A stretch of DNA of 64,000 bases, taken from assembly GCF_003194585.1 (NCBI RefSeq), contig NZ_QHKZ01000010.1, forward strand, positions 1 through 64,000, written 5' to 3'. Below are positions 17,052-25,164 of the stretch, one piece after another. The translations under genes were made by a program, and so were the position numbers. The stretch's first letter is position 1. Each line of letters opens with the position of its first letter. Source of the stretch: Nocardioides daejeonensis (GTDB taxonomy: Bacteria; Actinomycetota; Actinomycetes; Propionibacteriales; Nocardioidaceae). The notes under the pieces are model-generated. The model worked only from the letters and a program-made list of their open reading frames with translations, ran no database searches and had not been told where the DNA came from.

Positions 17052-17276
17052 TCAGACGGCGGCCCTGCGTCGTCCGAAGGCGAGGTAGCCAAGGGGGCCG
17101 AAGGGCTGCACGACGCTGGCCGCCCGCCAGAGCAGTTTCGGTCCACGCACCTGTGCCGCTTCGCGGCGCTTGAGGTCGCGCAGCATCCACCCGGTCAGTG
17201 CCGCCTCGACGACACCGCCGATGACGACCACCTTCTGTTGGGTGGGGGTCAGGTCGTTCCAGCTCTTCTTCGCCAT
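17052..17276 (-). CDS. Small one-helix protein, unknown (cardiolipin synthase N-terminal-like)
   Basis: A 74-residue basic protein: a soluble start MAKKSWNDLTPTQQKVVVIG, a hydrophobic helix VVIGGVVEAALTGWML, a basic middle DLKRREAAQVRGPKLLWR and a second hydrophobic part SVVQPFGPLGYLAFGRRR. The last segment resembles the short PLDc_N domains found in many actinobacterial small proteins (FG-P--YL-FGRR). Function unknown. It converges with the oxidase gene, with only 9 bp between stops. Confidence 0.7.
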   Translation of the reverse strand: MAKKSWNDLTPTQQKVVVIGGVVEAALTGWMLRDLKRREAAQVRGPKLLWRAASVVQPFGPLGYLAFGRRRAAV

Positions 17277-17360
17277 GTGCTCACGGTAGCCAGCGGAGCC
17301 GAGGCGCCCGGGTGCGCCTCGGGCCCTCCGTGTGGCGGGGCGCACATCTTTGGCCGTTCC

Positions 17361-17376
17361 GCTACATATACGTAGC
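17361..17376. promoter_or_regulatory. Short palindrome in divergent intergenic region
   Basis: GCTAC-ATATAC-GTAGC is a 5-bp-armed inverted repeat in an AT-rich island between the 74-residue gene and the DUF5067 gene. TATGCT at 17386-17391 could serve as a -10. It could be an operator for either gene. Nothing else is recognised in 17277-17503. Confidence 0.3.
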
Positions 17377-17503
17377 AGAACTTCCTATGCTGCGGGCGGG
17401 AGGACGGGTGATGCCGCCCGGCGCGATGCCGGACCCTGATGTGGAGCGTCCGTGCGCCGCATTCCTTCCGGCTCTGTTCACTTGTCTGGAAGGAAGCTCC
17501 CCC

Positions 17504-18580
17504 ATGTCCATGCCGCCGCCCTGGGAGCAGGCATCGTCCCCGCAGCCGCCCATGCCTCCGCAGCAGTACTCGCCCCCGTCCTCGCCGCAGCCGAAGTCGC
17601 ACGTGCTGGGAAAGATCGCGCTCGGCGCCGCGGTCGTCGGCTTCCTCTTTGCCTGCGTCCCGGGTGCGCTGATCGTCGGCTGGGTGTTGCTGCCGATCGC
17701 GTTCATCCTCTCGCTGGTGGCGCTCTTCCAGCAGGGGCGCAAGTGGCCGGCGATCACCGGCCTGATCCTCTCGATCGTCGGGACGATCGTGGGCTTCATC
17801 GTCTTCGCGGTCGTGGTGGTGGATGCCGTGGATGACGCTGTCGACAAGGTGGTCAACGACGACTCCACCGACTATGCGGTCACCATCGACGCGGTCAGTC
17901 AGGTCAAGAGCGACGAGGGCAAGCCGGCCCTGCTGGTCGAGATGACGTTCACCAACAACGGCGACGATGCCGCCAACTTCCTCTGGGCGGCCGAGACCAA
18001 GGCGTTCCAGGGAGGGGTGGAGCTCGAGGACGCCTACATCGACGACTCCTCCAACGCGTCGAAGGACATCAAGCCGGGCGCCTCGATCAAGGTCAGGGAG
18101 TCGTTCGTGCTCAAGGACGCCTCTGAGGTCTCCTTGGAGGTGGTCGAGTCGTTCGACCTGAACAGCACGGTCCTTGCTCAGCAGACGGTGCCGATCAAGG
18201 CGAAGCCGGGGGAGGCCTTCGGCGACGATCATCAGGAGTTCGAGATCACGATCGACGGTGCCCGGCAGGTCGTCGACTTCGACGGCAAACCGGCCCTTCT
18301 GGTGGACTTCACCTTCACCAACAACAGCGGCAAGGCCAAGGACTTCATGTTCGCCGCCGATGTGACGGTCTTCCAGGACGGCAAGGAGCTGAAGGACGCC
18401 TTCCTCCGGGACAACTCGCCCGAGATGGAGAACATCATGAAGAAGATCAAGCCGGGGCAGACGATCAAGGTCCAGGAGGCCTACGAGCTGCGAGGCAAGA
18501 CGGAGGTCACGGTCGAGGTCACCGATCTGTTCTCGACGGAGGACAAGGAGATCGCTTCCCGCACCTTCCAGGTCACGTGA
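17504..18580 (+). CDS. Membrane protein with two tandem DUF5067 domains
   Basis: A 358-residue protein: a Pro/Gln/Ser-rich cytoplasmic start (PPPWEQASSPQPPMPPQQYS), two or three membrane helices (LGAAVVGFLFACVPGALIVG, LLPIAFILSLVALF, GLILSIVGTIVGFIVFAVVV), then two extracytoplasmic beta domains. Each carries the same elements: ITIDG/ITIDA, GKPALLV, FTNN, an acidic stretch, IKPG and KVRES or KVQEA. DUF5067 proteins usually carry one such domain, so this is an internal duplication. GGAAGGAAG upstream of ATG 17504 fixes the start. Function unknown; likely a surface-exposed sensor or ligand-binding protein. Confidence 0.85.
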   Translation: MSMPPPWEQASSPQPPMPPQQYSPPSSPQPKSHVLGKIALGAAVVGFLFACVPGALIVGWVLLPIAFILSLVALFQQGRKWPAITGLILSIVGTIVGFIVFAVVVVDAVDDAVDKVVNDDSTDYAVTIDAVSQVKSDEGKPALLVEMTFTNNGDDAANFLWAAETKAFQGGVELEDAYIDDSSNASKDIKPGASIKVRESFVLKDASEVSLEVVESFDLNSTVLAQQTVPIKAKPGEAFGDDHQEFEITIDGARQVVDFDGKPALLVDFTFTNNSGKAKDFMFAADVTVFQDGKELKDAFLRDNSPEMENIMKKIKPGQTIKVQEAYELRGKTEVTVEVTDLFSTEDKEIASRTFQVT

Positions 18581-18588
18581 CCTGAGCT

Positions 18589-18623
18589 GCTCCCCGGAGT
18601 CGCCTCGCGCGACTCCGGGGAGC
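18589..18623. terminator. Bidirectional terminator between convergent genes
   Basis: GCTCCCCGGAGTCG (18589-18602) and CGACTCCGGGGAGC (18610-18623) form a perfect 14-bp stem, extendable by one pair. It lies between the stops of the DUF5067 gene (18580) and the TauD gene (18631), and can serve both strands. The T-run is weak. Confidence 0.8.
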
Positions 18624-18630
18624 GTCCGTC

Positions 18631-19563
18631 TCAGCTGCGCACGCCGACCGGCGCGTCGCCGACGATCGAGATCCGGTCCATCACGCGCCGCTGCGGGTGG
18701 TAGTCGCTGGAGGCGTAGTGCTGGCAGGCGCGGTTGTCCCACATGGCGATGGTGTTGGGCTGCCAGCGCAGGCGCACCTGGAACTCCGGTCGCATCACGT
18801 GTCGGTAGAGCGTGGTCAGCAGCTCGTTGGACTCCTGCTCGTCCAGTCCGAGGATCCGCTGTGTGAAGATCATGTTCACGAAGAGCACCCTGCGGCCGGT
18901 CTCCGGGATCACGCGCACGACCGGGTGTTGCACCGGCGGGAACGCCGGACGCAGCAGGTCGATGACCTCCTGCTCCATGCCTACTCCGAAGGCGCCGATC
19001 CAGTCGTGCTCGGCGACCAGCGGGTCGATCCGTCGCTGCAGCTCCTCGGGCAGCAGGTCGTAGGCGGCGCCCGTGTCCGCCCAGAGGGTGTCGCCGCCGA
19101 CGGGCGGGATCTCCACCGCACGCAGCACGGCGGCGAAGGAGGGGTGCGTGTGCCAGGAGACGTCGTTGTGCCAGTTGTTCTCGGTGCCCGCGGATTCCAT
19201 GCCCTTGGCGAGGGTCGTCACGTCGACATCGGTCTGGCCGGGCTGGGTGTACTTGAAGAACGGGTGCTGCTCGAGCTCGCCCCACAGCTCGGCGAAGGCG
19301 CGGTGCTCGGCCCGGTCGATGTCCTGGTCGCGGAAGACCAGCAGCTTCCACTCCAGGAGGGCACGGCGCAGCTCCTCCTGCACCTCGGGTGTCATGTCGC
19401 CGTTGAGCCTGACGCCGGTCACCTCCGCGCCGATGGTCGGCGTCATCGGCGCGACCCGCAGATGCTCGAACGGCGCCGAAGCGAAGTCGCTCGGGGTGCG
19501 CTCGGCGATCAGCGGGCCGAAGGCGGCGAGCGGGTCGGTGGCGGTGGGGACGATGTAGGCCAT
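18631..19563 (-). CDS. TauD/TfdA-family Fe(II)/2-oxoglutarate dioxygenase
   Basis: A 310-residue dioxygenase. The 2-His-1-carboxylate site is visible as HxD in NNWHNDVSWHTH and the distal His in MWDNRACQHYASSDYHPQ, with the 2-oxoglutarate-binding Arg in the following RRVMDR. Other TauD marks are GAEVTGVRL, LVFRDQDI and GGDTLWADT. Members oxidise taurine, alkylsulfates, 2,4-D or related compounds; the present substrate is unknown. It is the last gene of a minus-strand unit MFS-TetR-dioxygenase, 13 bp after the TetR gene, so it is probably controlled by it. Confidence 0.9.
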   Translation of the reverse strand: MAYIVPTATDPLAAFGPLIAERTPSDFASAPFEHLRVAPMTPTIGAEVTGVRLNGDMTPEVQEELRRALLEWKLLVFRDQDIDRAEHRAFAELWGELEQHPFFKYTQPGQTDVDVTTLAKGMESAGTENNWHNDVSWHTHPSFAAVLRAVEIPPVGGDTLWADTGAAYDLLPEELQRRIDPLVAEHDWIGAFGVGMEQEVIDLLRPAFPPVQHPVVRVIPETGRRVLFVNMIFTQRILGLDEQESNELLTTLYRHVMRPEFQVRLRWQPNTIAMWDNRACQHYASSDYHPQRRVMDRISIVGDAPVGVRS

Positions 19564-19576
19564 GGTGTTCTCCTGC

Positions 19577-20185
19577 TCAGGGTTGGGTGGGGGCGTCGAG
19601 CACCGCGGTCGCGGTGCGGACCAGGTCGTCGACGACGAGGTCGACGGGGATGCCGGCCTCGTCCCGATGTCCCTCCCAGGTGGCGAGGGTGGCGACGCTG
19701 AGCATCACGAGGGAGCCGAATCGAAGCTCGGCGAGCGGCGCGGGGAGGGGCGTGGCGGCCCGGAAGCGCTCCCGCAGGTCGCGGAAGCTCGCGGCCCGGA
19801 CGTGCTCCAGCACGCGGGCCGACTGGGTCGGGTCGGAGAGCGCCTGCATGAGGAAGCGGGCGAAGGTGCTGCCCGGCCGGCCGAGGGTCTGTGCCGCCAG
19901 CGGCCGGACGAAGACCGCCGCGACTTCCGCGTGGCCCAGCGGTACGCCGGCACTCGCCTCCAGCAGTTCCCGGCGATGCGCGTCGACCGGCGCCATCCTG
20001 CGTTCGAGCACCGCGTCGAGGAGGCCGTCGCGGGAGCCGAAGTGATAGCGCGCCGCGGACTTGTTCGCCTGGCCGGCCCGCTGTTGCACCTCGCTGAGCG
20101 TGGTCTGCCCCAGGCCGCGCTCGGCCGCGATCTGCTCCGCGGCGTGGATCATCGCGGTACGGGCCAGGTCGCTGCGAGAGGACAT
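19577..20185 (-). CDS. TetR-family repressor of the MFS/dioxygenase unit
   Basis: A 202-residue TetR protein. The helix-turn-helix is near residues 28-50 (TTLSEVQQRAGQANKSAARYHFGSR, usual pattern ending in YHF). The ligand domain is helical (PLGHAEVAAVFVRPLAA, ARFLMQALSD, FGSLVMLSVATLATWEG). Nine bases before its start codon is an 18-bp inverted repeat, so it most likely represses itself and the downstream dioxygenase. Adjacent MFS and TauD genes suggest that it senses the compound transported or oxidised. Confidence 0.88.
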   Translation of the reverse strand: MSSRSDLARTAMIHAAEQIAAERGLGQTTLSEVQQRAGQANKSAARYHFGSRDGLLDAVLERRMAPVDAHRRELLEASAGVPLGHAEVAAVFVRPLAAQTLGRPGSTFARFLMQALSDPTQSARVLEHVRAASFRDLRERFRAATPLPAPLAELRFGSLVMLSVATLATWEGHRDEAGIPVDLVVDDLVRTATAVLDAPTQP

Positions 20186-20193
20186 GACCCGAT

Positions 20194-20211
20194 TTAAGGA
20201 CTACTCCTTAA
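20194..20211. promoter_or_regulatory. TetR operator (TTAAGGA-N4-TCCTTAA)
   Basis: TTAAGGACTACTCCTTAA is a perfect inverted repeat with 7-bp arms, AT-rich in a GC-rich genome. It lies 9 bases before the tetR start, and its inner CTA is also the (reverse-strand) stop codon TAG of the upstream MFS gene. This location means tetR-tauD has its own promoter inside the unit. Confidence 0.85.
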
Positions 20212-21394
20212 TTGCGGGGGTCTCGCTCCCGGTCACCGGGAGCGCCGCCGGCTGGGCTGCGAAGCGACGGGCTGCCAGCGCCAGGTAGGGAAGGACGATC
20301 GCAGGCAGCACGAACATCGCCCGCGCACTCACCAGCTCGGAGATCGCTGCGATGGCGACCGCGGCGACGATGAAGCCGGCGTAGTTAGAGACGTTGACGC
20401 GCGCGACCGCCCGGTCGCCGGCGCCCGGGGCCGCATGGGCGGCCGCCACCATGGCCAGCGGCGGCACCAGGGAGAGGCCGAGTCCGAGCAGGGCGAAGCC
20501 GAGCACGACGAGCCACACCCCCGGGGCGACCACGACCAGAAGCCCTCCCGCCGTCGCGACCCAGCCTCCGATGCGCACGACCGCGGGGGCGCCGTACCCC
20601 TGGACGAAGCGGTCGCCCACCACCCGGACCAGGAACAGGCAGACCTGATAGGCGCCGTACGCCGCCGGTGCGGCGGTCGCCGACGCCTTCAGACCGTCCT
20701 CCATGTAGATGCCGCTCCAGGTGGAGACGGCCCCGTCGTTGAGCCACATCGCGAAGGTCGGCAGGGCGATCAGCAGCACCGGCCAGAAGGGCACCGGGGC
20801 CAGGCGGCCGGCGGCCGTCGGTGTCTCCAGGGGATCGGCCTCGACCGAGAGCATGCCGCCGCAGGCGATGAGGTTGACCGCAAGCCCGAAGCCGGTGATC
20901 ACGATGAGGGAGAGACCGAGCGACCAGTCCAGCTCCGCGGTCAGGGCGGCATACCCCGCGCCGAGTGCGGCGCCCAGGCTCCAGACCGCATGGAAGCTGG
21001 TCATGATGCTGCGGCCGTAGGCGTCCTGGACCGCCACCCCCTGCATGTTCATGGAGGCGTCGACCGCACCTACGCAGAGGCCGTAGACCGAGGTGAGCGC
21101 TACCAGTGCGCCGAAGTTCCCGGCGACCCCCGGCAACGCCACGGCCAGTGAGGCGCCGACGAGGCTGAGGCGCAGGGTCCACGCCGATCCCCAGCGGGTG
21201 GCCGCCTGGCCGGCGACCGCCGAGCCGACGGCGGAGGCGCCGGCGACGGCGAGCACCAGCAGCAGGATGTCGACATCGCTGAGGTCGAACTTGTCCTTCA
21301 TTGCCGGCAGTCGGGTGAGCAGGGATGCGAAGGTGAGTCCCTGGATCGCGAAGGCGATCGCCACCGCTCTCCGGGCCCGTGCGGTGGTCTCCAT
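20201..21394 (-). CDS. MFS transporter
   Basis: A 397-residue 12-TM MFS protein. Start region ARARRAVAIAFAIQGLTFASLLTRLPAMKDKF leads into helix 1. Later features are GAVDASMNMQGVAVQ, TSFHAVWSLGAALGAGY and NDGAVSTWSGIYMED, which match the YbjJ/fucose-permease-like group of actinobacteria. CAGGA eight bases before ATG 21394 supports this start; another ATG lies 9 nt upstream. First gene of the MFS-tetR-tauD unit on the minus strand. Substrate unknown, perhaps the compound oxidised by the dioxygenase. Confidence 0.85.
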   Translation of the reverse strand: METTARARRAVAIAFAIQGLTFASLLTRLPAMKDKFDLSDVDILLLVLAVAGASAVGSAVAGQAATRWGSAWTLRLSLVGASLAVALPGVAGNFGALVALTSVYGLCVGAVDASMNMQGVAVQDAYGRSIMTSFHAVWSLGAALGAGYAALTAELDWSLGLSLIVITGFGLAVNLIACGGMLSVEADPLETPTAAGRLAPVPFWPVLLIALPTFAMWLNDGAVSTWSGIYMEDGLKASATAAPAAYGAYQVCLFLVRVVGDRFVQGYGAPAVVRIGGWVATAGGLLVVVAPGVWLVVLGFALLGLGLSLVPPLAMVAAAHAAPGAGDRAVARVNVSNYAGFIVAAVAIAAISELVSARAMFVLPAIVLPYLALAARRFAAQPAALPVTGSETPAIKE

Positions 21395-21531
21395 GTCCGG
21401 CATCCTGCACCACGAAAGGGGGTCTGCGACAGAGTTTCGGGACAGTTGACCTAGTTGTTTTCGGTCCACGACACGTCCCAATCCGCAGCCGGTGTCCTGC
21501 GTCGGTAGCAGCCGACGGCAGAATCGGCTTC

Positions 21532-22566
21532 ATGAGCAAGACGAACCCGGGCAACTTCTTCGAGGACTTCACCATCGGCCAGGTGATCGAGCACGCCACG
21601 CCCCGCACCGTCACCGACGGTGACCGGGCGCTGTATGGCGCGCTCTACCCGACCCGCTTCTCCGTCCCGTCGGCAGCCACCTTCGCGGCGTCGGTGGGGT
21701 TGGACCCGTGGCCGGTGGAAGAGCTGATCGGCTTCCACATCGCCTTCGGCAAGACGGTGCCGGACGTCTCGCTCAACGCCGTCGCCAACCTCGGCTACGC
21801 CGAGCTGCGGTTCCACCGACCGGTGGTGCCCGGTGACACCCTGCGCACCCGCTCCGAGGTGATCGGGCTCAAGCAGAACTCGAACGGCCGGACCGGCGTC
21901 GTGCATGTCCGCTCCACTGCGACCAACCAGCGCGGCGAGGTCGCGATCGACTGGGCGCGGTGGGTGATGGTGCACAAGCGCGAAGCCGACGCGCCGGCGC
22001 CGGAGACCGTCGTACCGGAGCTGGCGGCGGTCGTTGCTCCGGCTGATCTGCCGATCCCGGCCGGCCTCGACTTCAGCGACTACGACTTCAAGGCGGCCGG
22101 CGAGTCGCACCGCTTCGGGGACTACCAGGTCGGGGAGAAGATCGACCACGTCGACGGCGTGACGCTCACCGACTCCGAGCACATGATGGCCACCCGGCTC
22201 TGGCAGAACACGGCGAAGGTCCACTTCAACGTGGACGCACGCCCCGATGGCAAGCGACTGATCTACGGCGGGCACATCATCTCGATGGCGCGCGCTCTCT
22301 CGTTCAACGGTCTGGCGAACGCCCAGCTGATTGCCGCCATCAACGGTGGGTCCCACGTCGCCCCGGCCTTCGCTGGCGACACGGTCCACGCCTGGTCGGA
22401 AGTTCTCGACAAGGCCGAGGTCGACGCCCCGGGCGTCGGCGCGCTCCGGCTGCGCCTGGTCGCGACGCGGGGCCGCGACGTCTCGATGACTCTGCGCGGC
22501 GACGACGGGAAGTACGCTGAGGGTGTGCTCCTCGACCTCGATCTCTGGGCTCTCGTGCCGCGATGA
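21532..22566 (+). CDS. MaoC-like hydratase with two hot-dog domains (mesaconyl-CoA hydratase-like)
   Basis: A 344-residue tandem hot-dog protein. Domain 1 opens with GNFFEDFTIGQVIEHATPRTVTDGD split around residue 10-30, followed by SVPSAATFAASVGLDPWPVEE. Domain 2 begins at FGDYQVGEKIDHVDGVTLTDSEH and has IYGGHIISMARALSFNGL. The MaoC catalytic Asp/His pair fits TDSEHMMATRLWQNTAKVHF. Length and motifs resemble mesaconyl-CoA (2-methylfumaryl-CoA) hydratase Mch, but actinobacterial relatives act in other acyl-CoA pathways. It is co-translated with the next gene by a 4-nt ATGA overlap. Confidence 0.8.
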   Translation: MSKTNPGNFFEDFTIGQVIEHATPRTVTDGDRALYGALYPTRFSVPSAATFAASVGLDPWPVEELIGFHIAFGKTVPDVSLNAVANLGYAELRFHRPVVPGDTLRTRSEVIGLKQNSNGRTGVVHVRSTATNQRGEVAIDWARWVMVHKREADAPAPETVVPELAAVVAPADLPIPAGLDFSDYDFKAAGESHRFGDYQVGEKIDHVDGVTLTDSEHMMATRLWQNTAKVHFNVDARPDGKRLIYGGHIISMARALSFNGLANAQLIAAINGGSHVAPAFAGDTVHAWSEVLDKAEVDAPGVGALRLRLVATRGRDVSMTLRGDDGKYAEGVLLDLDLWALVPR

Positions 22567-23306
22567 CGCGCATCGCGGTCGCCGGCGGTACCGGTGAGGT
22601 GGGCGCCCGGGTGATGGCCCGAGGCGCCGAGCGGGGGTTCGACATGGTCTCCCTCTCCCGGGCGAGCGGCATCGACCTGATGTCGGCGGCCGGCCTCGTC
22701 GATCTGCTGGGTGATGTCGACGTGGTGATCGACTGCCTCAGCATCTCCACGGTGCGGCGCGGCCCGGCGATGCGGTTCTTCGCGACCACCACCCGCAATC
22801 TGCTGGCGGCTGGGGCGGAGGCGGGGGTGAAGCACCATCTCGCGCTCTCCATCGTCGGCGTCGACCAGGTGCCCTACGCCTACTACCAGGCCAAGCTGGC
22901 ACAGGAGCGGGCGATCACCGACTCGGGGGCACCCTGGACGCTGCTGCGCGCCACGCAGTTCCACGAGTTCGCCGCTCAGATGGCGCAACGCTCGGCGATC
23001 GGCCCGTTCGTCCTGGCCCCGCGGATGCTGAGTGCTCCCATCGCCGCCGACGAGGTCGCCGACACGCTGCTCGACCTCGCCGGTGCCGAACCACGGCGCA
23101 GCATCGTGGAGGTCGGTGGTCCGGAGCGGCGGCAGATGGTCGACATGGTGCGCGAATGGTTGGCTGCCACCGGCTCCCGCAAGCGAGTGATCCCGGTGCC
23201 CATGCCCGGTGCCGGCGAAGCAGCCCGGTCGGGAGCCCTCTGCCCGGTCGCACCGATGCGGACCGGCACGCTCACCTTCGCGGACTGGCTCAGCACCCAA
23301 CGCTGA
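22563..23306 (+). CDS. NAD(P)-binding NmrA/SDR-like protein
   Basis: A 247-residue Rossmann protein. The glycine motif is IAVAGGTGEVGARV, with VSLSRASGID, DVDVVIDCLSIST and HLALSIVGVDQVPYAYYQAKLAQE (the last corresponds to the atypical-SDR YxxxK region), then TLLRATQFHEF, typical of the YwnB/NmrA-like group. It starts inside the stop of the MaoC gene (ATGA) and so forms a two-gene unit. Substrate unknown. Confidence 0.82.
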   Translation: MTRIAVAGGTGEVGARVMARGAERGFDMVSLSRASGIDLMSAAGLVDLLGDVDVVIDCLSISTVRRGPAMRFFATTTRNLLAAGAEAGVKHHLALSIVGVDQVPYAYYQAKLAQERAITDSGAPWTLLRATQFHEFAAQMAQRSAIGPFVLAPRMLSAPIAADEVADTLLDLAGAEPRRSIVEVGGPERRQMVDMVREWLAATGSRKRVIPVPMPGAGEAARSGALCPVAPMRTGTLTFADWLSTQR

Positions 23307-23391
23307 TCCGCGACGAAGCTGGCGTTTCAACCTGCTGAAGCTGGCGTCTCGACTGTGGACGTGGCGCTTCGACGGGAAAAGGGGAGGCCAG

Positions 23392-25164
23392 GTGAGGGCG
23401 AGCGCGCTAGCGTGGTCCCTCGTGCTGCTTCGCCTCGTGCTCGACCATCTGCGGCCCTACCGCCGCGCGGTCGCCGCCCTCGTCCTTCTCCAGTTCCTCG
23501 GAACCGTCGCGCTCCTCTATCTGCCCAGCCTGAACGCGCAGATCATCGACTTCGGCGTGGTGCGCGGCGACACCGACTACATCCTGCGCCGCGGTGGCGT
23601 CATGCTGGCGGTGAGCCTCGGCCAGGTGCTCACCTCGGTGGCGGCCGTCTGGTTCTCCGCGCGGACGGCGATGTCGGTCGGTCGCGACCTGCGCGCCGAG
23701 CTCTTCGGCCGGGTCGGCACCTTCTCGACCAGGGAGGTCCAGCACTTCGGCGCACCGTCGCTGATCACGCGTGAGACCAACGACGTCCAGCAGGTGCAGA
23801 TGCTGGTGCTGATGGGCGGCAGCCTCATGGTGACCGCGCCGATGATGATGATCGGTGCGGTGGTGATGGCCGTCCGGGAGGACGTCGGCCTCTCCTGGCT
23901 GGTCGCTGCGGTGATCCCGGTGCTCGCGATCTCGGTCGGGCTCATCGTCAGCCGCATGGTGCCGAGCTTCCGGCTCGTGCAGGAGCGGATCGACGAGGTC
24001 AACCGCCTGCTCCGCGAGCAGATCACCGGACTCCGCGTGGTCCGCGCGTTCGTCCGTGAGGAGCACGAGGTCCGACGCTTCGACGAGGCCAACGACGCCC
24101 TGACCGATGTGTCGATCAGGGCCGGCCGCTGGATGGCTGGCATGTTCCCGACCGTCATGCTGGTCGCCAACCTGGCGACCGTCGGCGTGATCTGGTTCGG
24201 CGGGCACCGGGTGGAGTCGGGGGCGATGGAGGTCGGTGCGCTGACCGCCTATATCTCCTACCTGATGCAGGTCGTCATGTCGGTCATGATGGCGACCTTC
24301 ATGATGATGATGATCCCGCGCGCCGCCGTGTGTGCCGAGCGGATCCAGGAGGTGCTCGATGCCGAGACCTCCGTCCTGCCGCCGACAGACCCCGTCGCCG
24401 AGATGCCGACTCCTGGCACGCTCGAGCTCGACCGGGTCACCTTCGCCTATCCGGGCGCCGAGCAGCCGGTCCTCCAGCAGGTCGACCTGGTCGCGCGCCC
24501 GGGCGAGACGGTGGCGGTGGTCGGGTCCACCGGTGCCGGGAAGAGCACGCTGATCAACCTGGTTCCGCGGATGTTCGACGTGACCGCGGGCGAAGTGCGC
24601 GTCGGTGGCGTCGACGTACGCCGGCTGGCGCCGGAGGCGCTCTGGGGCGAGCTCGGTCTGGTGCCCCAGAAGGCCTTCCTCTTCAGCGGCACGATCGCCT
24701 CGAATCTGCGCTACGGGAAGCCGGACGCTACCGACGACGAGCTGTGGGACGCATTGGAGATCGCACAGGCACGTGACTTCGTCGCTGCCATGCCCGGCGG
24801 TCTCGAGGCGCCGATCGAGCAGGGCGGCACCAACGTCTCCGGCGGTCAGCGCCAGCGACTGGCGATCGCCCGCGCCGTCGTACGCCGTCCCTCCCTCTAT
24901 CTCTTCGACGACGCCTTCTCCGCGCTCGACGTGGCCACCGACGCGCGGCTCCGGGCCGCGTTGGCTCCTGTGACCCGCGAGGCCACGGTGGTCGTGGTGG
25001 CGCAACGTGTCGCCACGATCCGCGACGCCGATCGGATCGTGGTGCTCGAAGACGGCGTCGTGGTCGGCACCGGGAGCCACGACGAGCTGCTCGTCGACTG
25101 CGCCACCTACCAGGAGATCGTCACCTCGCAAGGCAATGCGCGCACGGAAGGGGTGAGCGCATGA
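23392..25164 (+). CDS. ABC exporter half, degenerate-site subunit (TM287/BmrC-like)
   Basis: A 590-residue ABC half-transporter: six-helix membrane domain followed by an ATPase domain. Walker A is GSTGAGKS, signature NVSGGQRQ intact. Walker B reads LYLFDDAFSALD, with Asp instead of the catalytic Glu, and the switch loop reads VAQRVATI, with Gln instead of His. These two changes mark the non-hydrolytic subunit of heterodimeric exporters. GTG 23392 is supported by GGGGAGG five bases upstream. It overlaps the partner gene by 4 nt. Confidence 0.88.
   Translation: MRASALAWSLVLLRLVLDHLRPYRRAVAALVLLQFLGTVALLYLPSLNAQIIDFGVVRGDTDYILRRGGVMLAVSLGQVLTSVAAVWFSARTAMSVGRDLRAELFGRVGTFSTREVQHFGAPSLITRETNDVQQVQMLVLMGGSLMVTAPMMMIGAVVMAVREDVGLSWLVAAVIPVLAISVGLIVSRMVPSFRLVQERIDEVNRLLREQITGLRVVRAFVREEHEVRRFDEANDALTDVSIRAGRWMAGMFPTVMLVANLATVGVIWFGGHRVESGAMEVGALTAYISYLMQVVMSVMMATFMMMMIPRAAVCAERIQEVLDAETSVLPPTDPVAEMPTPGTLELDRVTFAYPGAEQPVLQQVDLVARPGETVAVVGSTGAGKSTLINLVPRMFDVTAGEVRVGGVDVRRLAPEALWGELGLVPQKAFLFSGTIASNLRYGKPDATDDELWDALEIAQARDFVAAMPGGLEAPIEQGGTNVSGGQRQRLAIARAVVRRPSLYLFDDAFSALDVATDARLRAALAPVTREATVVVVAQRVATIRDADRIVVLEDGVVVGTGSHDELLVDCATYQEIVTSQGNARTEGVSA

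Noticed and set aside
17249..19351. 700-codon minus-strand frame across the DUF5067 and TauD genes
   Set aside because: It crosses two convincing genes in other frames and a terminator; composition (Arg, Asp, Leu) is that of a shadow.
23307..23391. Direct repeat GAAGCTGGCGT(T/C)TC (23315-23328 and 23337-23350) before the ABC exporter
   Set aside because: Only two imperfect copies without symmetry; too little to call an operator or mobile element.
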